Below, in pieces: positions 51,522 through 60,430 of a DNA stretch of 64,000 nt (positions within the stretch are counted from its first letter, which is position 1; the number at the start of each line of letters is the position of its first letter). A model generated the notes under the pieces. The model was not told where the DNA came from, made no database searches, and saw only the letters and a list, made by a program, of their open reading frames with translations. Origin of the DNA: an uncultured Sphingomonadaceae bacterium. GTDB lineage: Bacteria > Pseudomonadota > Alphaproteobacteria > Sphingomonadales > Sphingomonadaceae. The stretch covers positions 558,001-622,000 of the forward strand of contig CANMFX010000003.1 of the NCBI GenBank assembly GCA_947497315.1, written 5' to 3'. Position numbers and translations under genes: made by a program.

Positions 51522-51728
51522 TTAATGTCTCCGAATCCGGCGAGCGAGGCTGCCGAGCCCTATGGCAATAGCGATTATAGTTATGATTTTGATCCCATCC
51601 AATGCGCTCATATCGCCTACGCCGCCATAATAGACTGCTCCTGCGATAAGAACTGAGATAATGATGAGCGATCGGAATGCCATACGTTGGAACACTCCGC
51701 TATCATCAGAGCGAAACCGCTTTTTCAT
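51522..51728 (-). CDS. 68-aa membrane protein between trpB and trpA
   Basis: A 68-residue protein with a basic N-terminus ([11 protein letters not shown]), two probable membrane segments ([18 protein letters not shown] and [14 protein letters not shown]) and a basic tail. It overlaps trpB by four bases (ATGA) and its stop abuts trpA, so it is translated from the trp transcript. No relation to tryptophan metabolism is apparent, and no family was recognised. Confidence 0.75.
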   Translation of the reverse strand: MKKRFRSDDSGVFQRMAFRSLIIISVLIAGAVYYGGVGDMSALDGIKIITIIAIAIGLGSLARRIRRH

Positions 51729-52966
51729 ATCTCGGTTCCCAAAGCCTCAGCGACTGTAAAAATATCCTTGTCCCCGCGACCACAGAGATTAGCGAGGATG
51801 ATCTGATCCTTGTCCATCTTCACGGCTTCGCGCGCCACAGCTGCAATCGCATGGCTTGGTTCCAGTGCGGGAATAATCCCTTCGGTGCCGCAGAGCAATT
51901 GAAACGCCTCTAGCGCTTCGGTGTCGGTCACGCTGTCATAGCGTACACGACCTGACTCTTTCAGCCAGCTATGTTCCGGACCAATGCCGGGATAGTCGAG
52001 GCCCGCGCTGATCGAATGGGCTTCGTCAATCTGTCCGTCTTCATCCTGCAGCAGATAGGTCTTGTTGCCGTGCAAAATGCCGGGCTTGCCGCCCGCCAGC
52101 GATGCAGCATGTTCTTTTTCCAGACCACGGCCCGCCGCTTCGATGCCGAGCATTTCTACATCGGGATCATCAAGAAACGGATGGAAAAGGCCAATAGCGT
52201 TAGACCCCCCGCCAATGGCCGCGACCAGCATATCGGGCAGGCGGCCAGTTCGCGCCAGCATCTGCTCACGTGCTTCGCGGCCGATGACACTCTGGAAATC
52301 GCGCACCAGTTCGGGATAGGGATGGGGGCCAGCGGCAGTGCCAATGATGTAGAACGTGTCGTGCACATTGGCGACCCAGTCGCGCAATGCGTCGTTCATG
52401 GCGTCTTTCAGCGTTGCCGAGCCACTGGTTACTGGCACGACCTCTGCGCCAAGCAAACGCATCCGGAAAATATTGGGCTTCTGCCGCTCAATATCGGTTG
52501 CGCCCATATAGATGACACAGGGCAGGCCAAAGCGTGCACAGACCGTAGCGGTGGCAACGCCATGCTGACCCGCACCGGTTTCCGCGATGATCCGGGTCTT
52601 GCCCATGCGTTTGGCGAGCAATATCTGGCCAATGCAATTGTTGATCTTGTGAGCGCCGGTATGGTTGAGTTCATCGCGCTTGAACCAGATTTGCGCGCCT
52701 TTGCCTTCCGGAGCCTCTTTTCTGACATGCTCGGTCACGCGCTCGGCAAAATAGAGTGGGCTGGGGCGACCGACATAATGTTCGAGCAAGTCATCAAATT
52801 CTTCCGCAAAAGCAGGATCAGCCTGCGCGGCGCGATAATGCTTCTCCAGATCAAGGATCAGCGGCATCAAGGTCTCGGCCACATAGCGCCCGCCAAACTG
52901 ACCAAAATGGCCGCGTTCATCGGGCTGATTGCGGAAGCTGTTCGAGAGTTTATCGTGTTTCGTCAT
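51725..52966 (-). CDS. trpB: Tryptophan synthase beta subunit
   Basis: A 413-residue PLP enzyme condensing indole with serine. The PLP lysine lies in [40 protein letters not shown] and [14 protein letters not shown] are further PLP and substrate contacts. The ATG at 52966 ([20 protein letters not shown]) gives the normal family length; the frame is open for 88 codons upstream but that region codes for trpF in another frame. It overlaps trpF's 3' end by 17 bases, indicating translational coupling. Confidence 0.96.
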   Translation of the reverse strand: MTKHDKLSNSFRNQPDERGHFGQFGGRYVAETLMPLILDLEKHYRAAQADPAFAEEFDDLLEHYVGRPSPLYFAERVTEHVRKEAPEGKGAQIWFKRDELNHTGAHKINNCIGQILLAKRMGKTRIIAETGAGQHGVATATVCARFGLPCVIYMGATDIERQKPNIFRMRLLGAEVVPVTSGSATLKDAMNDALRDWVANVHDTFYIIGTAAGPHPYPELVRDFQSVIGREAREQMLARTGRLPDMLVAAIGGGSNAIGLFHPFLDDPDVEMLGIEAAGRGLEKEHAASLAGGKPGILHGNKTYLLQDEDGQIDEAHSISAGLDYPGIGPEHSWLKESGRVRYDSVTDTEALEAFQLLCGTEGIIPALEPSHAIAAVAREAVKMDKDQIILANLCGRGDKDIFTVAEALGTEI

Positions 52967-53594
52967 ATGTGCGAACCGCTTGGCAAAAGGCAGCGATTCT
53001 GTCCACATCTTTGACACCCGGCGCGGATTCAACGCCAGAGGAAACATCGACGAGTGGCGGGCTCGTCGCTTCCATGGCATGAACCACGTTTTGTGGGTCC
53101 AGCCCGCCCGCAAGGCCCCATGGAATCTTGTGATCATGACCGTTAAGGACAGTCCAATCAAAACTTGTTCCGGTGCCGCCGGGAAGGGCCTTTGCGGGTG
53201 CATCGAATAACAGCCGGTTAGCAGCATCATCGAACCGAGTACTTTTAGCGAGCGTTGCCTTGTCTCGCAGACCTAGTGCTTTCCATACCTCGACATTGCT
53301 CTGATCGCGCACCAGTTTGATCCATTCCGGCGTTTCACTGCCATGAAACTGGATCACATCGGGGCGGACAAAGTTGATTGCGTGCCCGGTCAGCTTTGGG
53401 TCTGCATTGACCAGCAACAATACCATTTTTAGCGACTCCGGAGCAGCTTCGCGCAGTTCGGCTGCACGTTCCAGCGACACATGACGCGGGCTTTTCTCGA
53501 AGTGAACGAGGCCGATATAATCAGCTCCGGCATCAGCGGCTGCGTTGATAGTGGTGATGTCGGACAAGCCGCATATTTTAATCTGGGTTTTCAT
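52950..53594 (-). CDS. trpF: Phosphoribosylanthranilate isomerase
   Basis: A 214-residue TIM-barrel enzyme converting PRA to CdRP in tryptophan synthesis. The general base Cys is in [17 protein letters not shown] and the general acid Asp in [34 protein letters not shown] and [11 protein letters not shown] are conserved strands and loops. It lies nine bases after pyrF and overlaps trpB. Confidence 0.94.
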   Translation of the reverse strand: MKTQIKICGLSDITTINAAADAGADYIGLVHFEKSPRHVSLERAAELREAAPESLKMVLLLVNADPKLTGHAINFVRPDVIQFHGSETPEWIKLVRDQSNVEVWKALGLRDKATLAKSTRFDDAANRLLFDAPAKALPGGTGTSFDWTVLNGHDHKIPWGLAGGLDPQNVVHAMEATSPPLVDVSSGVESAPGVKDVDRIAAFCQAVRTYDETR

Positions 53595-53602
53595 AGGCTG
53601 GC

Positions 53603-54277
53603 TTAAAGCGTCGCTTCAATCGATCGCGCCGCTGCATTGGGATTTTCCGCCCCTGTAATCGGGCGGCCAATGACCAGAACGCTAGCGCCATTATCGCGAG
53701 CAGCGCGCGGCGTTACCGTGCGTTTTTGATCGCCAGCCTTGCCATTGGCAGGACGCAGCCCGGGTACGACAAAATAACCTTCTTTCCAGATCTTATGGGC
53801 CGCGCCCACTTCATTGCCGGAACAGACAATGCCATCCAGGCCAGCCTCGGCGGCGAGATTGGCCAGGCGCTCGACCTGATCATGCGGGCTGCCGTTATAA
53901 CCGATCTTGCCCATGTCATTTTGGTCTAGAGAGGTCAGCAAGGTAACGCCGACAACCTTGGTGTTACTGCCTGCCGCTGCTTTGGCATCTTCCATCATCG
54001 CCCGTCCGCCGGATGCATGCACCGTCACTATCGCGGGCTCGAGGACATTAATCGCCTGCATCGCTTTCGCGACCGTGTTCGGAATATCATGGAGTTTAAG
54101 GTCGAGGAAAATCGGCAAACCGATTTTCTGGATCTCGTGAACTCCGTGATGGCCATTGGCGCAGAAAAACTCGAGGCCGAGTTTCAATCCGCCTACATGA
54201 CCGTTGATCGATTTGGCGAGCGCGACCGCATTGTCCAATATGGGCGTATCAAGCGCGACATATATAGGATTACTCAT
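53603..54277 (-). CDS. pyrF: Orotidine-5'-phosphate decarboxylase
   Basis: A 224-residue TIM-barrel enzyme that decarboxylates OMP to UMP, the last step of de novo pyrimidine synthesis. The catalytic Asp-Lys-Asp array is in PIFLDLKLHDIPNTVAKAMQ; the phosphate loop is in VVPGLRPANGKAGDQKR. It overlaps lapA by four bases. In this operon pyrimidine, tryptophan, fatty acid and folate genes are joined purely by position. Confidence 0.95.
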   Translation of the reverse strand: MSNPIYVALDTPILDNAVALAKSINGHVGGLKLGLEFFCANGHHGVHEIQKIGLPIFLDLKLHDIPNTVAKAMQAINVLEPAIVTVHASGGRAMMEDAKAAAGSNTKVVGVTLLTSLDQNDMGKIGYNGSPHDQVERLANLAAEAGLDGIVCSGNEVGAAHKIWKEGYFVVPGLRPANGKAGDQKRTVTPRAARDNGASVLVIGRPITGAENPNAAARSIEATL

Positions 54278-54681
54278 GTGCCTGCAGCCTTGTCGTCGCC
54301 CGTGATCGGTGAAACCGCAGTCGCAGGCTCAGAGATTTGTTCTTTATCCAAGTCCAGCGGCGCCGCAGCTGGACTTGTTTGCGGAGCTGGTGCTGGCGAG
54401 GATTTGGTAGCAGCGCTTGTCGCAGTTGCGGGCACCGGTGCAGGCCGAGCAGCTGCTTCAAGTGTCTTGATACGGCGATTGAGGCGCCATTTTGATGTGC
54501 GGTGAAGGATCCACAACGGAACGAAACCCAACAGAAACGCACCAATGACGAGAACAGGCAGTTTCGTGTCTATGCGGATATCTTGCCAAATCAGCACCGA
54601 TGTTGGTGACCAGTTATTGACAGCAAACACCACTAAAATGACGGCCAATATAACCCAGAAAAGTGTTTTTATGAATTGCAT
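54274..54681 (-). CDS. LapA/DUF1049 lipopolysaccharide assembly protein A-like protein
   Basis: A 135-residue inner-membrane protein. Two transmembrane segments (TLFWVILAVILVVFAVNNW and VLVIGAFLLGFVPLWIL) flank a short loop, the DUF1049 pattern; the C-terminal ~70 residues are an Ala/Pro-rich cytoplasmic tail with an initial coiled-coil-like stretch (RLNRRIKTLEAA). In E. coli LapA with LapB controls LpxC turnover, but alphaproteobacterial homologues differ. First gene of the operon read toward folC; a ~100-bp space separates it from purB. Confidence 0.82.
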   Translation of the reverse strand: MQFIKTLFWVILAVILVVFAVNNWSPTSVLIWQDIRIDTKLPVLVIGAFLLGFVPLWILHRTSKWRLNRRIKTLEAAARPAPVPATATSAATKSSPAPAPQTSPAAAPLDLDKEQISEPATAVSPITGDDKAAGT

Positions 54682-54785
54682 TCGGAACCCTCAATTACCC
54701 ATTTCATGCACATTACCCGTAATTTCGACCAGTGACCAGAGTGTTGCTGTTCTGGATCACATGGCAGATTTTTCTGTCTCGGACT

Positions 54786-56087
54786 TCAGCCGCCAAAAAC
54801 CCGGTCGAAAATCGTGTCGATATGCTTGAAATGATAATCCAGATTAAAGCTCTCTTCCAACTCCGCATGCGATAGCTTTGCAGTTACATCGGGATCAGCT
54901 TTCAGGAGGTCAAGCAAGGCCACTTCGCCATCAGATTCCCAGACCTTCATCGCGTTGCGTTGAACGATGCGGTAGCTGTCTTCCCGGCTGATACCTGCTT
55001 GTGTAAGTGCCAGCAGCACGCGCTGGGAGTGCACAAGCCCGCCCATCCGGTCGAGATTCTTCTGCATGCGTTCCGGATAGATGAGGAGTTTTTCGACAAC
55101 ACCGGTCAGACGGGCGAGGGCGAAGTCTAATGTGATCGTGGCGTCAGGACCGATCATTCGTTCGACTGAGCTGTGAGAGATATCACGCTCATGCCATAGA
55201 GCGACATTCTCCATCGCAGGCAGCGCGTAGCTTCGCACCATCCGGGCAAGTCCGGTCAGATTTTCGGTGAGAATCGGATTGCGCTTGTGCGGCATCGCGC
55301 TCGAACCTTTTTGCCCCGGTGAGAAATATTCTTCCGCCTCAAGTACTTCGGTCCGCTGCAAGTGGCGAATTTCGACGGCTAGGCGTTCCACCGAAGAAGC
55401 AATAACGGCCAATGTCGCAAAATATTGAGCATGGCGATCGCGCGGAATAACCTGGGTGGAAACGGGCTCTATTTCCAGCCCCATTTTTTCCGCAACATGC
55501 GCTTCGACTTTCGGGTCGATATTGGCGAAGGTACCCACCGCGCCTGATATTGCGCAGGTCGCGATTTCCTTGCGCGCCAAAACCAGTCGTTCACGGTTCC
55601 GTTCAAACTCGGCATAAGCTTGCGCCAGTTTCATACCGAAAGTCACCGGTTCGCCGTGAATCCCATGGCTGCGGCCAATGGTCGGGGTCAGCTTATGCTC
55701 GTAAGCACGGGTTTTGATCGCCGCGAGCAACTTGTCCATATCATCGAGCAATATGTCCGTCGCGCGGGTCAGTTGGACGGCCACACAGGTGTCGAGCACA
55801 TCACTTGATGTCATGCCCTGGTGCATGAAGCGCGCCTCTTCGCCGACATTTTCAGCAACATTGGTCAGGAAGGCGATGACGTCATGTTTTACTTCGCGTT
55901 CAATCTCGTCAATCCGCGCGACGTCAAATTTCCCTTTGGCCCAAATCGCCTCGGCGGCATCCTTTGGTACAACTCCCAGTTCGGCGAGCGCATCGGTCGC
56001 ATGCGCCTCTATCTCGAACCAGATCTGGAATTTGGATTCAGGTTCCCAAATGGCAACCATATCGGGGCGAGAATAGCGCGGGATCAT
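54786..56087 (-). CDS. purB: Adenylosuccinate lyase
   Basis: A 433-residue fumarase-superfamily enzyme acting twice in purine synthesis. The signature loop is GSSAMPHKRNPILTEN; TSSDVLDTCVAVQL and GRSHGIHGEPVTFGMK carry further active-site residues. A clear AAGGAAAG site precedes the ATG at 56087; the frame is open 32 codons upstream into the divergent spacer, but this does not match the family. It is transcribed toward, but separately from, the lapA-pyrF operon. Confidence 0.96.
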   Translation of the reverse strand: MIPRYSRPDMVAIWEPESKFQIWFEIEAHATDALAELGVVPKDAAEAIWAKGKFDVARIDEIEREVKHDVIAFLTNVAENVGEEARFMHQGMTSSDVLDTCVAVQLTRATDILLDDMDKLLAAIKTRAYEHKLTPTIGRSHGIHGEPVTFGMKLAQAYAEFERNRERLVLARKEIATCAISGAVGTFANIDPKVEAHVAEKMGLEIEPVSTQVIPRDRHAQYFATLAVIASSVERLAVEIRHLQRTEVLEAEEYFSPGQKGSSAMPHKRNPILTENLTGLARMVRSYALPAMENVALWHERDISHSSVERMIGPDATITLDFALARLTGVVEKLLIYPERMQKNLDRMGGLVHSQRVLLALTQAGISREDSYRIVQRNAMKVWESDGEVALLDLLKADPDVTAKLSHAELEESFNLDYHFKHIDTIFDRVFGG

Positions 56088-56206
56088 TTTTTCTTTCCTT
56101 GAAACTGAAAAAGCTGGTTTAATCCGATCATAGCATGACCAGAGATTTGCCGACCCGCTAGCAGCTACATTATGAGTCGGCAACGTGGTTCATTAGGGAG
56201 AAAAAT

Positions 56207-57307
56207 ATGCGTCTGGCAGTATTAACCGGCGGCGGCGATGTTCCTGGCCTTAACCCATGTATCCGCTCGATTGCCATGGCTGCCTGGCAGCGCGGTTGGG
56301 ATGTCATTGGACTGCGCCGCGGTTGGGAAGGCGTCTTGGAAACCGATCCAACCGATCCCTGGTCGCTGGAAAATTCCGCGATGGTGCTGGATAGAGACGC
56401 AGTGCGGGGTATTGATCGGCAAGGTGGAACCATTTTACACAGCTCACGCTGCGACCCTCGAAACACCAGTGAAGGTGACCAAACACAAAAAGTACTTGAT
56501 ATACTCGATGCGCTGAAGGTGGATGCGCTGATCACCATGGGGGGCGATGGAACATTGCGTTTCTCAGCGCATCTCGCCAGTCTGGGACGCGATGTCATTT
56601 CAATCCCCAAAACGATGGACAATGATGTGTTCGGCACCGATTATTGCATCGGTTTTTCAACTGCTGTCACCCGGTCCGTCGCTGCGATAAATGCACTCAG
56701 AACAACAGTGGCCAGCCACGAACGGATCGCGGTTATCGAACTGTTCGGCCGCCGTTCTGGCGAAACCGCTCTGCTGTCCGGCTTTTTGTCCCAGGCTGAT
56801 CGCACCGTAATCGCCGAAGTGCCTGCGGATATTGATGCGCTCTTGCCCTTGTTGCTGAAAGACAAGGCGAATAATCCGGAAAGCTATGCCATCTGCCTTG
56901 TGTCCGAAGGGGCTCAATTGGCAGGTAGTGATACGGATGATCGTGAGATGAGCAAATCCAACACCAACCGGATCGGCGTGAATATAGGCACTCAATTGGC
57001 GAGAGAAATTGAGGCACGGTCGCCCGAGCGAACAATTGTTCAGGAGCTGGCCTATCTAATGCGGGCTGGTGAGCCGGATGCGATGGACCGGATGGTCGGA
57101 TTCGCATTTGGCGCCTTGGCGGTGCAACTGATCGAGGAAGGCCGCACATCGAACATGGTTTGCCTTGAAGATGGCAACTACGGTGTCGTTCCTATTGGGA
57201 CGCTGCTGGGCGGAACCAAAGGCGTTAACGTATCTGGTCTTTACGATGCGCGCGAATATCGGGCCAATCTCGTGCAGATAGAAGGTATGCCGATGTTTCT
57301 ATATTAA
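56207..57307 (+). CDS. pfkA: 6-phosphofructokinase with mixed ATP/PPi-type active site
   Basis: A 366-residue phosphofructokinase. Opening LAVLTGGGDVPGLNPCIRSI and GGDGT (112-116) and PKTMDND (134-140) are the active-site loops. In E. coli numbering the first key position is Gly (Gly104), as in ATP-using enzymes, while the second is Lys (Lys124, here K135), as in PPi-using enzymes. The phosphoryl donor is therefore uncertain. This combination occurs in the intermediate (group III) PFKs of actinobacteria and some others. HERIAVIELFGRRSGETAL holds conserved sugar-phosphate residues. It is divergent from purB. Confidence 0.88.
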   Translation: MRLAVLTGGGDVPGLNPCIRSIAMAAWQRGWDVIGLRRGWEGVLETDPTDPWSLENSAMVLDRDAVRGIDRQGGTILHSSRCDPRNTSEGDQTQKVLDILDALKVDALITMGGDGTLRFSAHLASLGRDVISIPKTMDNDVFGTDYCIGFSTAVTRSVAAINALRTTVASHERIAVIELFGRRSGETALLSGFLSQADRTVIAEVPADIDALLPLLLKDKANNPESYAICLVSEGAQLAGSDTDDREMSKSNTNRIGVNIGTQLAREIEARSPERTIVQELAYLMRAGEPDAMDRMVGFAFGALAVQLIEEGRTSNMVCLEDGNYGVVPIGTLLGGTKGVNVSGLYDAREYRANLVQIEGMPMFLY

Positions 57308-57383
57308 GACGATATTTGAGCGTGTTGAGGTGGTGTAACTTAAACAGGCATCGCGCGAATTAAGGTGATGAGGGGATCATGAA

Positions 57384-59546
57384 ATGACTGTCGATCAATC
57401 CATGCTGCAAGAAGAACGCCTGTCACCTTTTTTGCGGGTAACGCTCCGTATATGGGTGAAGACCTATCGTTCCATAATCGGCTTGATCAGCCCGGTCTTC
57501 GATCTGCTTGTCCGGCTTTTTGTCGCGCAGGCGATATTTCGTTCTGGTGTCGTGAAACTATCGGATTGGGATACAGCGCTAAGCCTTGCGCGGTTTGAAT
57601 ATCCGGTTTCCTGGATGGCACCGGAGACGGCCGCTGTGATTGGTGTAACCATAGAAGTTGCGGCACCGATATTGCTGCTCGTTGGACTTTTAACCCGAGA
57701 AGCGGCGCTGGTGATATTGACGCTGCTGGTGGTGAGCCAGGTCGAATATATCCCGACCGATCTCAATCTTTGGCTGATTGCGATATTGGGCTGGTTTGTA
57801 TTGCGTGGTGCAAAAGGTTTTTCCTTCGATCGTGCCGTGGCCGGAGGATTGAGTGGTAGTGCTCTGCCATTTGCCGATCCTATCATCCGCTTTTTTGAAT
57901 ATTTGACGGATAAGGCTGCACTGGCTTGGTTGTTGATCATTCGGATATGGGTGGCGGTGACCTTGCTCGTTGTTGCTGGTCTGACAAGTATGACCGAGGT
58001 GGAGCTATTTCTGCCTGTGAAGAGCTTAGCTGGCATTGATCCAATCATAGCCATTGGATTAGCTCTGTTGCTGGTCTTCGGAATGGTTATTCCGATAGCT
58101 GGCTTTGCGTTAATAGTTGCCCTCAGCACATTGGCCGTAATGGGGCTGCATCCGGATTTGACGCTTTATCCCATGTTACTCTTTGGATTGATGATCATAT
58201 TTGGTGCTGGCTACCTGTCTGTCGACCGGATGATTTCAAACTGGCTGGAACATAATATTTTGTTTGATCGCAAATATGAGGATGTACCGGAACATTGGCC
58301 GCATATTGTCGTTGTGGGTGCCGGTTTTGGTGGCTTGGCCTGTGTAGCCAAATTAAAAAACCTGCCTGTGCGGATCACGCTTATTGACCGACATAACTAT
58401 CATTTGTTCCAGCCACTGCTTTATCAAATTGCAACAGCCGCGCTGTCACCTGCCGATGTGGCTACCCCGATCCGGGGATTGTTTCGCAATGACGGCAACG
58501 TGCGGGTGCTACTGGGTGAGGTTAGCAGCGTCGACAGCAAAACGAAGACGTTGACTTATGGGCAGAACAGCCTGGACTATGACCATCTGGTTCTCGCCAC
58601 CGGCGCTTCGCACAGTTATTTCGGCAAGGATGAATGGGCCCCTTATGCACCCGGCCTGAAAACCATTGAAGACGGCGTGTCGGTGCGTGCCCATGTGCTA
58701 CGCGCTTTTGAACGGGCAGAATCGTCCAATGATCCGGAGCGGGTGAAACGCTTGCTGACCTTTGTCATTGTGGGGGCAGGGCCTACTGGCGTGGAATTGG
58801 CCGGCGCGATTGCCGAACTGGCCCATCAGGGGTTGAAGGATGAGTTTAGCAGAATTGACCCAGCTCAAGCACAGATCATATTGGTGCAATCCGGCGACCG
58901 GATATTACCGGTGTTTCCTGAAGATCTGTCGGCGCACGCAGCGGCTTCGCTTGGCAACCTGGGTGTGGACATCCGGTTGAAATCGCGTGTGACGGATATT
59001 GCCGCTGATCGTGTGAAAATTGGCGATGATATGGAAATTGCGACCGAAACGGTGCTCTGGGCCGCAGGAGTGATTGCCTCTCCTGCCGGTAAATGGCTGG
59101 ATGCCGAAACCGATCGGGCAGGGCGGGTCGCTGTGGATGACTATTTGCGAATTACAGGCCACGAGAATGTCTTCGCGATTGGCGATACGGCAGGTAGCAA
59201 TGCGTGGGATGGCAATCCGGTTCCGGGACTGGCTCCTGCCGCCAAGCAAGCGGGGGTCTATGTGGCCGACTATATCCAAAAACAGCTTCTGGACGACAAG
59301 CAGATTGCGCCCTTCCAGTACAAACACCAAGGCAGTCTTGCTACCATTGGCCGCAAAAGCGCTGTGGCTGATTTTGGCTTTATGAAATTGCACGGCGCTT
59401 TGGCCTGGTGGTTATGGGGCGCAGTGCATGTCGGTTTTCTCTCCGGGATGCGAAACCGGATAGCAGTGTTGGTAAACTGGATATGGTCCTATTTCACACT
59501 GCAACTCGGCATTCGCCTGATCACTGGCAAGGATAGCGGCGCTTAA
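57384..59546 (+). CDS. DoxX-NDH-2 fusion: membrane domain plus type II NADH dehydrogenase-like flavoprotein
   Basis: A 720-residue protein. Residues about 30-290 are hydrophobic with about seven or eight membrane segments; they look like two DoxX-type units (FVAQAIFRSGVVKLSDWDTA and TIEVAAPILLLVGLLTREAA are DoxX hallmarks). Residues about 305-720 are a pyridine-nucleotide-disulphide-type oxidoreductase matching type II NADH:quinone dehydrogenases: FAD motif HIVVVGAGFGGLACVAKL, IDRHNYHLFQPLLYQIATAA, NAD motif VIVGAGPTGVELAGAIAELA and AIGDTAGS. A C-terminal stretch (WWLWGAVHVGFLSGMRNR) is the NDH-2 membrane-anchoring helix. The domain order suggests membrane-linked oxidation of NAD(P)H. Confidence 0.87.
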   Translation: MTVDQSMLQEERLSPFLRVTLRIWVKTYRSIIGLISPVFDLLVRLFVAQAIFRSGVVKLSDWDTALSLARFEYPVSWMAPETAAVIGVTIEVAAPILLLVGLLTREAALVILTLLVVSQVEYIPTDLNLWLIAILGWFVLRGAKGFSFDRAVAGGLSGSALPFADPIIRFFEYLTDKAALAWLLIIRIWVAVTLLVVAGLTSMTEVELFLPVKSLAGIDPIIAIGLALLLVFGMVIPIAGFALIVALSTLAVMGLHPDLTLYPMLLFGLMIIFGAGYLSVDRMISNWLEHNILFDRKYEDVPEHWPHIVVVGAGFGGLACVAKLKNLPVRITLIDRHNYHLFQPLLYQIATAALSPADVATPIRGLFRNDGNVRVLLGEVSSVDSKTKTLTYGQNSLDYDHLVLATGASHSYFGKDEWAPYAPGLKTIEDGVSVRAHVLRAFERAESSNDPERVKRLLTFVIVGAGPTGVELAGAIAELAHQGLKDEFSRIDPAQAQIILVQSGDRILPVFPEDLSAHAAASLGNLGVDIRLKSRVTDIAADRVKIGDDMEIATETVLWAAGVIASPAGKWLDAETDRAGRVAVDDYLRITGHENVFAIGDTAGSNAWDGNPVPGLAPAAKQAGVYVADYIQKQLLDDKQIAPFQYKHQGSLATIGRKSAVADFGFMKLHGALAWWLWGAVHVGFLSGMRNRIAVLVNWIWSYFTLQLGIRLITGKDSGA

Positions 59547-59554
59547 AGCGGTAT

Positions 59555-60271
59555 TTAGATCAAACCTTTTGATCGAAAGGATGTGTGCCCGTCGATACCG
59601 ATGATGATATGGTCATGCACCGCAATGCCGAGTTTTCTACCGGCGTCGCAGATATCCTTTGTAACTGCGATATCCTGACGGCTGGGAATGCTATCACCAC
59701 TTGGATGATTGTGGACCAATATTATCGCCGCGGACCCGAGTTCCAGCGCTCGTTTGATGACTTCTCTTGTGTAGATCGCCGCCTGATCGATCGAGCCTTC
59801 GCTGACCAGCTCGTCACGGATCAAACGGTTTTTGCTGTTAAGATGCAATACCCGAACTCTTTCGTGGACAAGATGCGCCATATCTGCGCGGAGATAGTCG
59901 AGTAGCGCTTGCCAGCTTGTCAGAACCGGTTGTTCACGGACGGGCTCGGAAATCATGCGTAGCGCGGCTGCCTGTACAATTTTGATCGCCGCCGTGCTGT
60001 TTTCGCCCATTCCCGGCACCTTCCTGATCGACTCTCCATCGGCTGTCAGTACCGCAGACAGACTACCAAATGTATCGATTAGGTCCTTTGCCAACGGTTT
60101 CGTGTCTTGTCGCCTGATGGCTAGAGCAAGCAGATATTCGACAAGTTCGTGATCCAGAAGTGCTTCGCTGCCACCGTTTAGCAAGCGTTCACGCAGTCGG
60201 GCGCGATGGCCTTCGCCGTGATGGCCTTTTGTGTTTCGTTTGGATTTTTGGGCGTTATCCAGAGCGGGCAT
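59555..60271 (-). CDS. radC: RadC family JAB-domain protein
   Basis: A 238-residue protein with N-terminal helix-hairpin-helix-like repeats (RARLRERLLNGGSEALLDHE, RKVPGMGENSTAAIKIVQAA) and a C-terminal JAB/MPN metalloprotease-like domain with HNHPSGDSIPSRQDIAVTKD. The HxHx(7)SxxD-type zinc site is intact. Despite its name RadC is not established as a DNA repair enzyme. The ATG at 60271 (MPALDNAQKSKRN) fits family length; the upstream-extended frame has an unrelated N-terminus overlapping the divergent ydbH-like gene's leader. Confidence 0.9.
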   Translation of the reverse strand: MPALDNAQKSKRNTKGHHGEGHRARLRERLLNGGSEALLDHELVEYLLALAIRRQDTKPLAKDLIDTFGSLSAVLTADGESIRKVPGMGENSTAAIKIVQAAALRMISEPVREQPVLTSWQALLDYLRADMAHLVHERVRVLHLNSKNRLIRDELVSEGSIDQAAIYTREVIKRALELGSAAIILVHNHPSGDSIPSRQDIAVTKDICDAGRKLGIAVHDHIIIGIDGHTSFRSKGLI

Positions 60272-60430
60272 GGCCGAACTATAGATTGTTTGTCGGGAAA
60301 TGAGATAAGAAAGCCCATTAACCTGCTGAATTGGCCGAATATGTCCAATTCCAAAAAAATGACGTAAAAACTGTTCGCCCCGCGCACTTGTACATTGCAA
60401 CTTAAGCTAGACTTCTGCATTTCAATCGCC

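Noticed and set aside
51971-53014. 347-codon open frame antisense to trpB
   Set aside because: The opposite strand is the unmistakable tryptophan synthase beta gene; long antisense frames are common here owing to codon bias, and this one has no family motif or ribosome site.
59558-59574. GATCAAA-CCT-TTTGATC hairpin between the NDH-2 fusion and radC
   Set aside because: Overlaps radC codons, AT-rich with no following T run; probably chance.
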